In this document: positions 12,701 through 23,430 of the stretch, one piece after another
Layout of the letters: every line of letters begins with the position of its first letter
Numbering within the stretch: the first letter of the stretch is position 1
The notes under the pieces: generated by a model
Seen by the model: only the letters and a program-made list of their open reading frames with translations
Told to the model about the DNA's origin: nothing
The model's database searches: none
NCBI GenBank assembly: GCA_031763025.1
Contig: JASSKH010000025.1
Span: forward strand, 620,001-684,000
DNA length: 64,000 nt
Direction: 5' to 3'
Origin: Macrocystis pyrifera
Lineage: Eukaryota; Sar; Phaeophyceae; Laminariales; Laminariaceae
Made by a program: the position numbers and the translations under genes

Positions 12701-15700
12701 GGACAAGTTGGTCGACCACGCTTACGGGCTGCTCAAGCAAGACCCGGCGCAGGCGCCGACGCTGCTGACGTACAAGCCAACGGCGACAGTGGACGAGGTT
12801 TTGGGAGTGGCCTCTGTTCTCCTCGAGTCGCACAGGGTGAGTGACTTTATTCCATAAATTATACTATGTAGTTCGTCCGGTAACCGTATGTTGTTATTGG
12901 ACGACGACTTCCGAACACCATCTATTTTTTTTTTCCGGAACGGAATATTTGCGGAACCAGCGGGAAAATACGTGATACGTTTCGATAGTTACGATGTTGA
13001 TATTGCCAATCTTAGTCCCACGGGCTTGCATTTGACCACAACTGCATGGCGATTGTTGTAAGAGGTACCGGTATGGATAGTGACACAGGACGAGTTGTCC
13101 CATCATAGCAGGTATACTTTACCTGGTATGTTATTTTCCTGTGTGATTCCGTGACTACTCTACGCCACCTTTTTTTTTTTTTTTTTCGTTCGTAGTGCAA
13201 GCGACCACAGCCGTATCGTCCATCGAGCATGGTCGGTTTTACAGCTGGCCGTAAATAACAGTCGCCAATCCGTATCCTCGCACGCGACAAGAACAAGGCA
13301 CGCAACAGCAACAACAGCTACCACCACCACCACTACCACCACACCGCACCAAAACCTAATCCCACGTCGTGATGTGCTACACCAACAAGCGCCCTCTATA
13401 GTCGGATGCCCGACGAGGCGCAAGCGCCGTCTCATACTCACCCCACTCGGCATTCATGATAGATGATATTGCAAGTCATATGAGTCAGGGATCTATCTGT
13501 CTTCCCCTGACAGATCTTTCAGGTCGTATAGTTGAGATTTGATCTGATCTGATCTGACCTAACACGTCGGTCCGATGCGGGAACAGGTGCCTGCGATTCG
13601 GATGGTGAACGAGGCGCAGCTGTCGGCCCTCGCGACGGAGACCGTCACGGGAGTGTTGGTTGACATTGGCGAGGCGGGCATCTCTGTGACCCCCATATTC
13701 TACGGTTGTCCGGTAGCCTCCGGCGTGAGGTCTGAGGCTTGCGGTGGAGGAGATGTCACCAAGTTTCTGGACTACATGCTGCTCAGCCGGACCAACGAGC
13801 AGTTTAACCAGATGGTAAGATTGGGAGTTGTTACAGTAGTATTTTTTTTTTTATGCTTCTCGTCGTTCCTTTACATAGTGCGTTTGGTCGGGATGGGATT
13901 CCATCAAGTACGTGGAGTGCATGCTGCTCAGCCTCACCAACGGCCAGTTCTACCAAGATGGTGAAGATTGGGAGCTGTTGGTATTTTATGGGTGTTTTTC
14001 TTCGTTTTTTTACGTAGTGCGTGTGATGGGGGATGGGATTTCCAGTAGCTTCAGGCATTAATTAAGTCTGGGGGTTCGGGGAGAGTAGGACGTGACGAAA
14101 TGCCTGGACTACATGTTGTTGAGCTGCAGCAATGAATAGTTTAACCAGGTGTTGAGGGGAGTTGGTGTTGTTCTTGGGTGTGTCCCGTTTTTTTTTTCAC
14201 GTGGTGCGTGTGGTGGAGATTACGCTCTGGGTGTTAAAAGCTGCGGGTTAGTTATTGCGTTGTTTTTCGCGTAAAACCCTAATTTATTTACTTACCAGCA
14301 CGCGGTTGTGGTTGTTGTTGTGCTCAAATTAGCTCGTGGCCAAAGTCTAGGCCGTAGTCACGGAACGGCCAGGCTCTAATTAATCTGGAGTGGAATAAAA
14401 CCCTTAGGTGGTGTTGTTGTTGTTGTTGTTGTCACATTCTCTCATCGCCAGAAATCTGTTCATCGTCCGTGGTGCAGGCAATGTCTGCCTGGTCGGTGAA
14501 AACCCGACGCGCTCCGTCCCGGCATTGTAGAGATGCGAGGGTCTATCGTCATACGACTAGTACGGCCATGCATGACATGAACCCCCGCCTGCCCCTCCCC
14601 CAACCCCCGGTATCCTACTCCCCGCCCAAGACTGATCGGCGACGGCTAGAGTGCACGAGGGAGGTGAAGGAGGAGCAGTGCTACGTGCCGCGAGACTTTG
14701 GCGCGGAAGTTAAGGAGTATGGTCCGTTCAGGCGAAAGGCGATGCGGGTGTGCAAGGGGGCTCAAGCTTCGCCCATGCTCTCCGGCTACCAGGCGTGCGA
14801 TTCGCGAGAGTGAGTGGAAGAAAGGGCTCTCGCATTGCTTTGAATACAGTTATTTTTTATGTTTAAATCAAGAAAATAGCTTGGCGACAAGTTCATGTCA
14901 TACCAGGTGACGCTGTTTTCGAAATTTATTTTAGGGTTGGAATTTAACACCTTGAATGTTGCATTTGATAATTCAGTGTGACGTTGTCATCGAGTTTTCT
15001 TGTCAATTTTCGACCTCAAACCCAAATTCGAAGACAGCGACAACTTAAAACACGTGGTATTTATGAATTTATGTGAGTTTCTTACTTCAAAATAGTTCGA
15101 TTTTAGGTACGTACCAGTTCATATTTGAAGTTTGATTTTGATATTAGATGTTCTGTCCCTCTCGTCTCTCACAGACACCATGCGATGGTCAACTGTCTAT
15201 TTACAAAAAACTCAAGCCTGCACGTACAATCGTTTGCACCTTGATATGTATTGATACGTACACACGTAAGCTGATTTGTCTGGAGTTTAATTTTGCTCGT
15301 TCGCCTTTGTTTGTTATGGCGTTTCTCGATATCCTTTGCTTTTTATTCTTGGGTTATATGATACCACATGCCACTGGTACAGCACTCTTGATAAGGAAGA
15401 CAGTGACAAGCCCGTGACGAAGGCCAAGACTTTCACCCTCAAGTCGGGCAACGAGCTGCAGATCGACATCGGACGAGAGAGGTTCCACGCTCCGGAAATT
15501 ATTTTCCAGGTTAGTCCTTGCCGTTTTCTGCTTTTTATTTTTGTTTGTAATCTTCTTAGTGAAGTCTCAAATTATCAAATTATTTGCAAAGCAGCGAAAG
15601 CGTGAATATCGCTCTCTTCACCTTTTGATAGCGCTGCAAAAATGGTGCTACCCTAATTTCAAGTACTTTCGCCGCGAAACGCAGAGAGGTTCCACGCTCG

Positions 15701-17717
15701 GAAATTATTTTCCAGGTTAGCATTTTCTGTTTTTCGTTTTTTGGTACGAGTTTTGAAGCGTTTGTTTTCTGTACACAGCAATAAAAACGTGAGTATTGCT
15801 ATTTAACCATATTGCCATAGAAAAAATAATCCGTTCTAATTCCAAGCAGCTTTTTTTCCCCTTAAAAGAGATGCAATTGGCAAGACTTTAAAGCTGCTTG
15901 AACAAACGAGGTAAAATGCTCGGTATGGTATTACGGGGGTCCATAGTTAACGGGACCAAATTTTGTTTGTAAAATAGGTAAATATATAGGTTTTTATGTA
16001 TACCATAGGTGCTATTAACTATGTACCCCCGTAATTGCGACTTTTTGCGTTTTGTACTCCTGGTATTGTTTAGCAAACATGAGCTTGTTTTGCCCCCAAC
16101 ATCTGATATTGCAGCAGCAGCAGCAGTAGTTGAGTAACGTTTATGGCGAATACATGCCTAGTACCTAACAGTAACACTGTTTGTTCCGTTTTTTCCCGCC
16201 TATTCCGACCACTAAAAATGCTTTCGTGCCTTCATTGCCCCCCTCGCTCCCTCTCTCCCTCCCTACCTCCCTTCCTGCCTCCCTCCCTCGTTCCCTCCCT
16301 ACCTCCCTCCCTCCCTCTCTCCATCCCTCCATCCCTCCCCCCCCCCCACACTTTTCCTTTGTGCTACTGTGCACACACTTGGGGCCTTTTGTATGTACCC
16401 TGTGCCAATATACAATGCGTACACCCTGTGATGTACCTGTCTTGTCAGCCCGGTCTATGGAAGGAAGGAGGCGTGTCTAAGGGCCTGGCTGCCGTAGTGC
16501 TTGACGCATTGTCCACTCAAGACCACGAGGCCAAGACGCTCATGCTCGGGGACGTCGTGGTGGTGGGGGGGTCCGCTGGGTTCGAAGGCCTCGGGAAGAG
16601 GTTGGAGAATGACCTGAGGAAGATGCTGCCCAGGTGGCTCGGTGATCGGGTCAACGTTAGGGTCCCCGGTGTGGACGGGCTGCGACACAGGTGTGTGTGT
16701 GTGCGCGCCCGGTGGTCCCCCCTTGAAATATTGCGGGGGACATTACTTAATAGGACCTACCGTACACACAAAAACCTATGTATTTCCCTATTTTCACTAT
16801 TAATAACAATATTTGGTCCTATTCACTATGGCCCCCCGTGATAGCTTGTGTGTGTGTGTGTGTGTTTTTTTTTCTTTTCTTGTGACTTCCCTGCTAATTT
16901 GGCGTGTTGGGAGGGAGTCATATGACTCCACCCGCCGTTCGGGTAAAAAAAAAACGCCCCAAGAAAATCACCTGAGGGGGTGCTATCTTGACACCCTTGC
17001 GAGCTGTACGATATGCATGGCGGTATACGGGATTGCCCACCTCTCCCGTAGGAAACTTTCGTCCGTTCCAATTTTGGTTTCGTGCTTTGTTCACGTCGTG
17101 AGGAAGTAATGACCCGTCCCCGATACGTACCGCCCCCCACCCCCTCTTTGTATATATATTTTTTCGTAGAAACCCCTTGGTCATGCGCGTATTGCTTTCT
17201 CGCTTTCTTTTCGCCGTGGTGAGTTATGTAACGAGCCGTTCCCCCTCCTTTCGCCCCACACCTCCCTATTTTGACAAGGATTTTTTTGTAGAAACCCGTT
17301 GGTCGTTTGAGTGTTGGTTTCTCACTTTCTCTATGTCACTTTAGTTCCGCCTTGATGGCACGCTATATATTTCACGAGCCCCTCCCCGTCTTATTTTGGT
17401 AACGCTTTTATTTTTTGTGTAGAAACCCGATGTCCCTTTCGGTTCAGTTTCTCACTTTATATTACACCGTGGTGACACGATTCCTTTAAACTATGTCCCC
17501 CCATCCCTCCCCCTCCCTCCGCTTTTGGTAATGCCATTTTTGTAGAAACCCGTTGTCTCGAGGGCGTGCATCAGCGGTGACAGTCGGTGCTGAGATTTTG
17601 CTGGAAAGGGAGCTGGAGAGGGAGGACGAAGACAAGAAGGCGTGGATTACCTCAGCTCAGTGGGCTGATGACCCTGAACTCCTGACGAGGGCGCTGGTCC
17701 CTTATCTCAGCCAATGA
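3732..17717 (+). CDS. Coiled-coil / acidic linker / divergent actin-related protein (nine exons)
   Basis: Exons: 3732-4121, 7150-8664, 10837-12047, 12575-12836, 13587-13814, 14631-14809, 15383-15509, 16449-16690, 17546-17717 (stop TGA 17715-17717). All junctions are GT-AG and phases match, giving about 1,441 residues. Residues 1-130 end in a short coiled coil. Exon 2 is a ~500-residue Ala/Glu/Arg heptad coiled coil. Exon 3 carries poly-Q (10930-10962), acidic runs (11167-11510) and a Ser/Gly linker, then the actin fold from about residue 970. The fold shows a degenerate phosphate-1 loop (LELGAWRVRVGIVGE), phosphate-2 loop DIGEAGISV (13662-), the REVKEEQCYV and GRERFHAPEIIFQ segments, adenosine-loop GGSAGFEG (16566-) and WITSAQWADDPELL near the end. 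Actins are near 375 residues and lack such an N-terminus, so this is a fusion or a novel ARP. ATP binding is doubtful because the loops are altered. Exon 2 needs two compensating single-base shifts (near 7730 and 7995). That the coiled coil and the actin part are one gene rests on phase and continuity. Confidence 0.7.
5425..5530 (-). mobile_element. TA-flanked TIR element, copy 2
   Basis: TTACGG...CCGTAA termini are flanked by TA on both sides, with the core in minus orientation. It lies in intron 1 (4122-7149) of the actin-related gene. The rest of that 3-kb intron holds CAG/CAA-rich stretches (4960-5110) and scattered TACAGCAGTA/TATTAATA-type words, and no exon was recognised. Confidence 0.9.
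8735..8890 (+). repeat. G/C-tract-associated repeat family, copy 1
   Basis: A G-rich tract leads into TGTACTCGTGTCATG, then GTATGACGATAGACACTCG, ACAATGCCGGGGCGGAG and CGTCGGGTTTTCACCAA. The same word order recurs near 14.5, 21.35 and 57.35 kb. The copy lies at the start of intron 2 (8665-10836) of the actin-related gene. Confidence 0.8.
10580..10655. repeat. Short dispersed repeat (GTCTCCAAAACGGGAGTGCAG type)
   Basis: The words CAAGTAATTTGTCTCCAAAA and CGGGAGTGCAGTCTTG recur almost unchanged at about 34350-34425 and, in palindromic form, at 41620-41712. It lies in intron 2 of the actin-related gene. Nothing else was recognised in 8900-10580. Confidence 0.6.
13890..14160 (+). repeat. Two tandem partial copies of actin-related exon 5 (3' end plus donor)
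   Basis: The end of exon 5 (about 13761-13820: CTGGACTACATGCTGCTCAG ... CAGTTTAACCAGATG|GTAAG) is repeated with divergence at about 13905-13965 and 14098-14155. Each copy is followed by a similar T-run and GTGCGTGTGG-like intron sequence. The copies carry indels and, in the second, an in-frame TAG, so they look non-functional. They form the first part of intron 5. Confidence 0.85.
14476..14605 (-). repeat. G/C-tract-associated repeat family, copy 2 (inverted)
   Basis: Read on the minus strand it matches the 57.35-kb copy, from ATGCATGGCCGTA through CGCATCTCTACAATGCCGGG to CAGACATTGCC. The C-rich tract (14576-14620) is at the end corresponding to the G-run of the other copies. It ends just upstream of exon 6 of the actin-related gene and may supply part of its acceptor region. 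Confidence 0.8.
15673..15720 (+). repeat. Partial duplicate of actin-related exon 7 3' end
   Basis: GAGAGGTTCCACGCTC-GGAAATTATTTTCCAG|GTTAG repeats the last ~35 bases and the donor of exon 7 (15474-15515) about 205 bp downstream, with one base missing. The following intron sequence is also loosely repeated, so the whole ~205-bp unit looks tandemly duplicated. Confidence 0.85.
15931..16034 (-). mobile_element. TA-flanked TIR element, copy 3
   Basis: TTACGG...CCGTAA termini with TA on the left and TT on the right; core in minus orientation. It is in intron 7 of the actin-related gene. Confidence 0.88.
16225..16347. repeat. (CCCT)n polypyrimidine microsatellite
   Basis: A nearly pure CCCT/CCTT/CCAT tract ends in a C-run, about 100 bp upstream of the exon 8 acceptor of the actin-related gene. 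It encodes no plausible protein. Confidence 0.9.
16731..16841 (+). mobile_element. TA-flanked TIR element, copy 4
   Basis: A diverged copy with termini TTGCGG...CCGTGA, flanked by TA on both sides, core in plus orientation. It lies 40 bp inside intron 8 of the actin-related gene. Confidence 0.85.
17045..17550 (+). repeat. Four to five tandem copies of the exon 9 acceptor region
   Basis: The string TTTTTGTAG|AAACCC with its upstream polypyrimidine stretch occurs at about 17165, 17291, 17421 and 17541, with a weaker copy near 17050 (GTAGGAAAC). The units are about 125 bp. Only the last acceptor (17544-17545) leads into an open frame that continues the actin-like domain; copies 1-3 are in intron 8. 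Confidence 0.85.
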
Positions 17718-18425
17718 TAGGAGATAGATCATTTACTTCATTTGGTCAATGAGATCCCGACCTGCTGACGTGGGCGCTTTTCCCTTGTCTCAGCCAATGG
17801 GATGAGGGTAGCTTTACTTTTTAGCCAATGGGATCTCGAGTTCTCGACGAGGGCGCTGGTCCCGTGTTGCGGTAAATGGGAGGAGATAGCCATAACCTTA
17901 TTTCGATTGATTTCGTTCAGCCAATGGGGTGAGATATAGCCTTACTTCGATTGCTTCAGCCACTGAGATGAGAGTCTTGACTTCAGTCCAGCCAATGGGA
18001 TGAGAGAGCCTTACTTCACCAGTCAACGAGCAGAGATATGAAGCGTTTTTTTTTTTTTCGCTCAGCCAATGAGTGGAGAGAACCTCCGCTTCAGGTCAGC
18101 CAATGGGATGAGAGAGCCTTGGTTCGTCAGGCATTAGGATGACAAAGACAAAACCTGTACTTCAGACAGTAGAATGAGGGAGCGTTGCTGCTTCAGCCAA
18201 TAAGATTAGATAATCTAGATAATTCTACCAATGGGATACGCTAGCCTTACATCAGCCAATGGGCTCATATTGCCATACCTCAGCCAAGATATTGCGAGAA
18301 CCTTTGCTTGCGCCATTGAGATGAGAGAGATTTTTTTTACCCAATAGAATGAAAGAGCTTTGCTTCATGCAGCCAATTTGGTAAGCGAGCGTTAATTGAG
18401 CCAATGAGAGAGTACCGCCTTGGTC
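17688..18425 (+). repeat. CCAAT-containing minisatellite overlapping the end of the actin-related gene
   Basis: A degenerate unit close to TCAGCCAATGGGATGAGAGA followed by GCCTTACTTC recurs about every 35-60 bp. The first unit includes the stop codon of the actin-related gene (CAGCCAATGA). The coding words CTGACGAGGGCGCTGGTCCC recur just downstream in altered form at about 17768 and 17848, which suggests that the array grew out of the last exon. Confidence 0.85.
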
Positions 18426-18434
18426 CCGGAAAGC

Positions 18435-18515
18435 GGGGGGGGGGGGGGGGGGGGGGGGGGGAGGGGTACTCATTATTATGCATGGCCGTAGTCGTATGAC
18501 CATAGCGGCGGGGGG
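18435..18515 (+). repeat. G/C-tract-associated repeat family, copy 3 (truncated)
   Basis: A run of 27 G (18435-18461) is followed by AGGGGTACTCATTATTATGC and ATGGCCGTAGTCGTATGACC, then another G-rich run. Only the first third of the family unit is present. Confidence 0.75.
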
Positions 18516-19014
18516 GGGGGGGCGGGAGGGGGGGAGCAGCAGTATGGCAGTAACGGCTGCAAAAGGAGAACATGTAAAGAGTGTTCAGCTTTCAAGTTTC
18601 CAATTCCAGCTCCGAAACTCAAATTTCGAATGCGGGTGGGTGGATGGGTATCAATTTTTCAAATTTCGGATTTCGACTTGCATTTCTTCACCTGCATTTG
18701 GCGAAGAGGGTAAAAAAAAAAAAAAACAGAATTCGTCCCGCCTTTGTTGTCGATCTCTTGCATGCAGTCTTCGTTTTTTCGACCGTCAGCAACAATCAGC
18801 GAGAGACGACCGGGGCGAGAATGAGGGGCAGTAGGGGGGTGGGCGGGGCTGGAGAGGCTTGTGTCACATGCGCAGCCTCCGAATGCACCGTTGATATATT
18901 AGTGGCCTGTTTCATAATACGCCAGGTATATTGCACCTTCGTTTGCCCATGCCTCGATTCACTTTTTTCAACAGTATTTGGGATCTCCAGTTCTGATGTC
19001 TTTTTTTTCCGTCT

Positions 19015-20250
19015 GTGTATGTATGTATGTATGTATGTATTGCCTTCATGTTAGTTTATCCGGGGGGGTTCGGGGCTCTCGGTTTTCGATGTGTTTCCAT
19101 GCATATATATGCCTTGCTTGAGTTTTTCCAGGGGGTTTTAAGGTCTCGATTTCTGATGGGTTTCCTCATGTACGTTTTTCCCGGGAGGGGTTAAGGGTCT
19201 CGGGTTCAAGTGGGTTTGCATCATCTTGGTTGGCTTTTCCTGGTCTCGGTTTTTCGTTGGCGGTTCCTTCGCCTGTGGGTCGCGTTTTTTTTTTTTAATT
19301 CGTGTCAAGAGTCGTGGTGCTACCGCGTTGCTCTTCATTGCCTTGGTTTGAGGCTTTCAGGCTTTAAAGGAACGGGCACCGACCGCTTTCCGATTTCTTG
19401 GCGGGGGCAGGCGGGAAGGCAGGCACGGATATTATTTTCATTATGCATGATTTGTATGCTCGTCATGTACGTATCTAGAATAGTCTGCTTCTCCGGTGTA
19501 CCGTGTGTTCATATCGGCGAAAGTTTCGTATTTGGTGTGAGGGTTGTGTTTTGTGGGCACGGGGGGGGGGGGGCTCTTTTCTTTTTCTCCTCTTTTTCGA
19601 GGGCGTAGTCGTTTTTTTTTTTTTCATTTTTTTGCTTCTTAAGTATTTGATGCATACCAGTAGTTCTAGTTGGTGGTTTTACTTTTCTTCAGCTTCGCCC
19701 TTCTCGGCCTAGTGTCTCGATTTCCGTGGGTCTGGAAACTATCTGAATACAGGAAAAATTGTCGATAAGACCGACCATGATTAGTCTCGTCTCTCCTACT
19801 CTACTGTGGCTCTCGAAACTACTTGATGAGGGGAAAAAAAATGTCGAAAACACACCGGTCATCACAAGGTTACAAGGTTTTTACGGCTGACGCTGGCCGC
19901 ACAGACGAACCGAACTCACACGGTCTTCATTGGCCTAGTAGTGTCGCGTCTGTCCCACTGTCGTTGCTCTCGAAACTACCTTTGAATACCTGCCTGACCG
20001 ACCGCAGCAGTGCGTAGCGCGAGCTAAGAGCGCCCAGGAAGAGATAATTCTCGAGCTAAGAACGGTTCAAGCGGCTTGTGTTCCATCCACCTATACTACA
20101 AAGCTACTGTAGTGTGTAGTATGTATTGCCCACTACAGACAGGAGCGATATGTAGATGAGAGCGCGCGCTTCTTTCGGTTTGTCGCCGGGCGTGTAGCTC
20201 GGGTACCCAATGAAAGGAAAATGTCGAAAACACACGGTCACCGCTGTTGC
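19015..20250. repeat. Degenerate tandem repeats (several unit types)
   Basis: A (GTAT)n tract (19017-19040) is followed by ~80-bp units with GGGTTTCC/GGGTCTCGGTTT words (19060-19260). Then come units containing CTCGAAACTAC and AAAATGTCGAAAACACAC (about 19725-20250). No coding signal was found. Confidence 0.65.
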
Positions 20251-20379
20251 TGATGTTGTTCGTCATCGTATCGTGTAACAGAGCGGGGGGTCGCTGGTGG
20301 GGGTGGGCGGCTGAAGGCTTCAGCTTTTGGGTGCGCTTGGGTCTTAGGGTGCATTTAGGGCGCTCGACCAGCTCTTTTA

Positions 20380-20960
20380 GGGCGGTCCTTCAAGTTCATT
20401 GATTCACCTTGCTTTTTGCTTGGGTCATTTTGAGCCTTTTGGGGATATTTTGAGTCTTTTTTGGGTCATTTTGAGCCTTTTTTGGGTCATTTTGGGTCCT
20501 TCTGTCTGGCTTGTTGCCTCGGGTCATTATGTATAGGCGCAATGGGCTTGGTCAGATCCTTCTAGCACGACTGGTCCTGCAATCAGCTTTTACCTGGCCC
20601 ATGCAGATCCTTCGAGCACGACTGGTCCTGCAATCAGCTTTTACCTGGCCCATGTGGAGGTTTAGCTCATTTAATTCGTTTTGGGTCGTTTGAACACGTT
20701 TTAAGTTCTCGTTTTGCGCATCAGGCTCCTTAGGTTCCTGTGGCCCATTTAGGCTGACGAAGACCATCAAGATCATCAAGATTCTTCGGCTTTTTTGGCC
20801 TCATTAAATTTGGGTCGTTTTGATCGAGTATTTCGGCGCAAGCGTATTTAGGTCCTCTTTTCGGCTCATGAGGGCCCTTGGGCTCCTTTGGCTCATCGGG
20901 GTTCATGAGGACCATTGATTGCACTAGGATCATCGAGATTCGTTGGCTTGTTTAGCTAAA
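20380..20960. repeat. Degenerate tandem repeats, including a 63-bp perfect doublet
   Basis: TTGGGTCATTTTGAGCC-type units (20400-20500) precede two near-identical ~63-bp copies containing CACGACTGGTCCTGCAATCA (about 20540-20655). Two ~180-bp units containing GACCATCAAGATCATCAAGA-like and GGTCCTCTTTTCGGCTC-like words follow (20745-20960). Confidence 0.7.
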
Positions 20961-21304
20961 ATAGGTTCTTGTTGTTTGGATAGGATCACTTCTGATGGAT
21001 CAAATATTTTAGCGTGCATGTCTTAGCAGGGCCATGGGAGGGAAAAGGAAGGGGTTTGAACGAAGAAGGAAGGGGGCGATGAAATGGAAAACTTGCTTGT
21101 TTTCGTTGTGAAATGATCGGGGCTGGGCGCTGGGAGAAAGGGGTCTGGTATTCTGGGGGGTGAAGTCGACGTCGATTTGGGAAATTCTTCGGTAGGTAGG
21201 TAGGTAGGTAGGGGGGGGGGGGGGGGTCAGGGAGTAAAGACGTCGGCGTGGGTTGTTCCTCGACAGGGTAGCGGCTTGGCTTTGTTTGGTGTGGCTTGGC
21301 AGGC

Positions 21305-21425
21305 GGGCACTTGGGGTGGGGGGGGCGAGGGGGGTACTCGAGATCATGCATGGCCGTAGTCGTATGACCATAGACCCTCGCATGCCTACAATGCCGGGGC
21401 GGAGCACGTCGGGTTTTTTTTCTTC
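21305..21425 (+). repeat. G/C-tract-associated repeat family, copy 4
   Basis: G-rich tract, TACTCGAGATCATGCATGG, CCGTAGTCGTATGACCATAG, ACCCTCGCATGCCTACAATG, CCGGGGCGGAGCACGTCGGG and then a T-run. It has the same order and orientation as the 57.35-kb copy. Confidence 0.85.
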
Positions 21426-21784
21426 TCGTATATAGTGCTGCTACCGCCGCCGCCGCCGCCCGCTCCCTCCCTCCCTTTGGCTTGTAGCAGCGTGCTTGGT
21501 TTTTACGTATTTCAGGGCGCGCGAAGTCTCGCGGATCGGTTCGGTTTAACACGGTACATACTATACTGTGTGTTCTACGGTTCGGTTTCGTTTTTTTTTT
21601 CAACTGGTACGAAGTATATACTCATCTGCTTGTCTGGTGTTCTGCCTATTAATAGCAAGTTTGCACAGTACAGGAGTGCGTGCACCATGGTACGTATCTG
21701 CGAGGTTCGTTCGTATTTGGGTCCTGGTTCAAGTTTTTTTTCCATAGTCCTACAAGTGGACTTTTTCTCTAGGGGGGCTGCTAG

Positions 21785-22050
21785 GGAGCAACACGATACG
21801 TCGGACAGATCTGACAGATCATGATCTACAGATCAGATAGGTCATCTGCAGATCACCTAGACCCTAACCTGCCGTTTTCAGATGTTTCTCGCGATCTATC
21901 TGTATAGCACATGTATCCAACCCAGGGAACATGTGTTAGGCGATGCAGATTGTACGGCTCCCTTCGGACAACATGAGCTAGATCGTGCAGATCAGTTATA
22001 CATCTATCTACTTGCATCTATCTTCCCTTACGAATCTAGATGGTCAAGTA
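21785..22050. repeat. GATC-rich dispersed repeat, copy 1
   Basis: The block opens with overlapping AGATCAGATAGGTCAT words, continues with CTAACCTGCCGTTTTC and a TGTATCCAACCCAGG-like motif, then GATCGTGCAGATCAG. The same order of words recurs near 25.25, 26.9 (inverted), 30.9 and 56.8 kb. Confidence 0.65.
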
Positions 22051-22205
22051 AGCGGGACTTGGTTATGTGTCTCATGTAAGCAATAGGCAAGGTGTTTTTT
22101 GTTGTTGTGGCTCTGGTTGTTTCGACGCGCCGCGGCTGGTGTGCTCGCGCGGGGGAGTTTTTTTTTATCACGTGGCCGTCTTCATGCGGGGTTGTGGCCT
22201 GAACG

Positions 22206-22240
<35 letters not shown>
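22206..22240. repeat. Poly(C) run of 35
   Basis: Uninterrupted C homopolymer. A second, shorter C-run lies at about 22632-22652. Confidence 0.95.
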
Positions 22241-22243
<3 letters not shown>

Positions 22244-22919
22244 TCTCCGCCCCCCCTCTATTTGCCTCGTGGTTTTTCTAAGGTGTGATCTAATCATGTT
22301 GGTGCAGGGTTTGAGGAAAGCTTAATGTGCCGTTTGATCATGGTGTCGGCTGTAGTACCCGTCATATTGTCAAAGCGGTGTTATATTGTTGCAGTGCCCT
22401 GCTGAAGCGGTGTGCCGGCCAAAAGGGTATCGCTATTGTAGGTCCAGGTAGTCGTATGACCATAGCAGGGGTAGGTTATCGGAGGGACCTGGTAGTTTAA
22501 AGCACGAGTAGCCTCCAGGGGGTTCGCCCATCCTTTTTCCCCCTTTTTCCCTTTTTCCCTTTTTTGGCACGTTTGAATTTTTCAAGTCTGGTGTGATCAT
22601 CAAAAAATAAAAAAAAACCTTCATCTACCCCGCCCCCCCCCCCCCCCCCCCCTCCTTTCCATCGTCGCTACCCCCCCCCCGACCACCACCAACACCATCA
22701 CCTGACCTGGTCGACGGAAGGGATAACTATGACCACCATCCGCACCTGACTCATCTCCGAAAAGTGAGAGGTAGGTCCGGAAACAGGAAACAAAAACTAA
22801 GGAAGTCCACCAAAGCCTAGGGAGTTATCGTTGAGACGAATGTGTGGCATTTGTAGCATGCTAGCATGCTGCTATCGAGAAATCCTCTCATACGGGAAAG
22901 GGAAGGTCGTGGTGCCGTC

Positions 22920-23430
22920 TGTGTTGGAGGGGTGGGAAGGAAGAGGTGGAATGTACGTGGGTGGGGGGGGTAGGGGGGAGATTCTTATGTTTCTTGTTGA
23001 TTTTGTGTTTCTTACATTTTCTTGTGTTTTCTTGAGTACTCATAATAGTTGTTGACGTAATAATGTTTTTGGGGTTTCTGTTTCCTGGCTGCAGAATTAC
23101 CGCGGGGGGGGGGTACGAATGTACATGCAGGTGGAACAGAGAAATCAAGAAGATTGAGAAGGATGTTCCGGGGGTTCCATTTTGTGGCTGAGGCATTACG
23201 ACGGGGGGGGGGGGGGGCGGTTCGCGCAGGCGCGCAAGAGAACATGGGTACGAATGAATGTACATGGAGGTGGAACGGGGGAATCAGAAAGGTGGAGAAA
23301 AATATTATGGGATTCCCTTTTTTTGCTGAGGCTCATTTGTTGCTTGCCTTGGTCATTTGACCATTCACCACGCATCCCTTTCGAGACGGAGCACAATGTG
23401 GGCGGGGGGGGGGGGGTATACGAATGTTGT
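22920..23430. repeat. Tandem repeat, about three diverged units with G-runs
   Basis: Each unit has a G-run, a GTACGAATGTACATG-type word, GGTGGAAC, GAATCA, a GATTCC/GTTCCATTTT word and GCTGAGGC. Units start near 22940, 23104 and 23240, with a partial one at 23403. Confidence 0.7.

Noticed and set aside
14469..14630. Extension of actin-related exon 6 upstream in the same frame
   Set aside because: The stretch is an inverted copy of the G/C-tract-associated repeat; actin similarity starts only after 14631.
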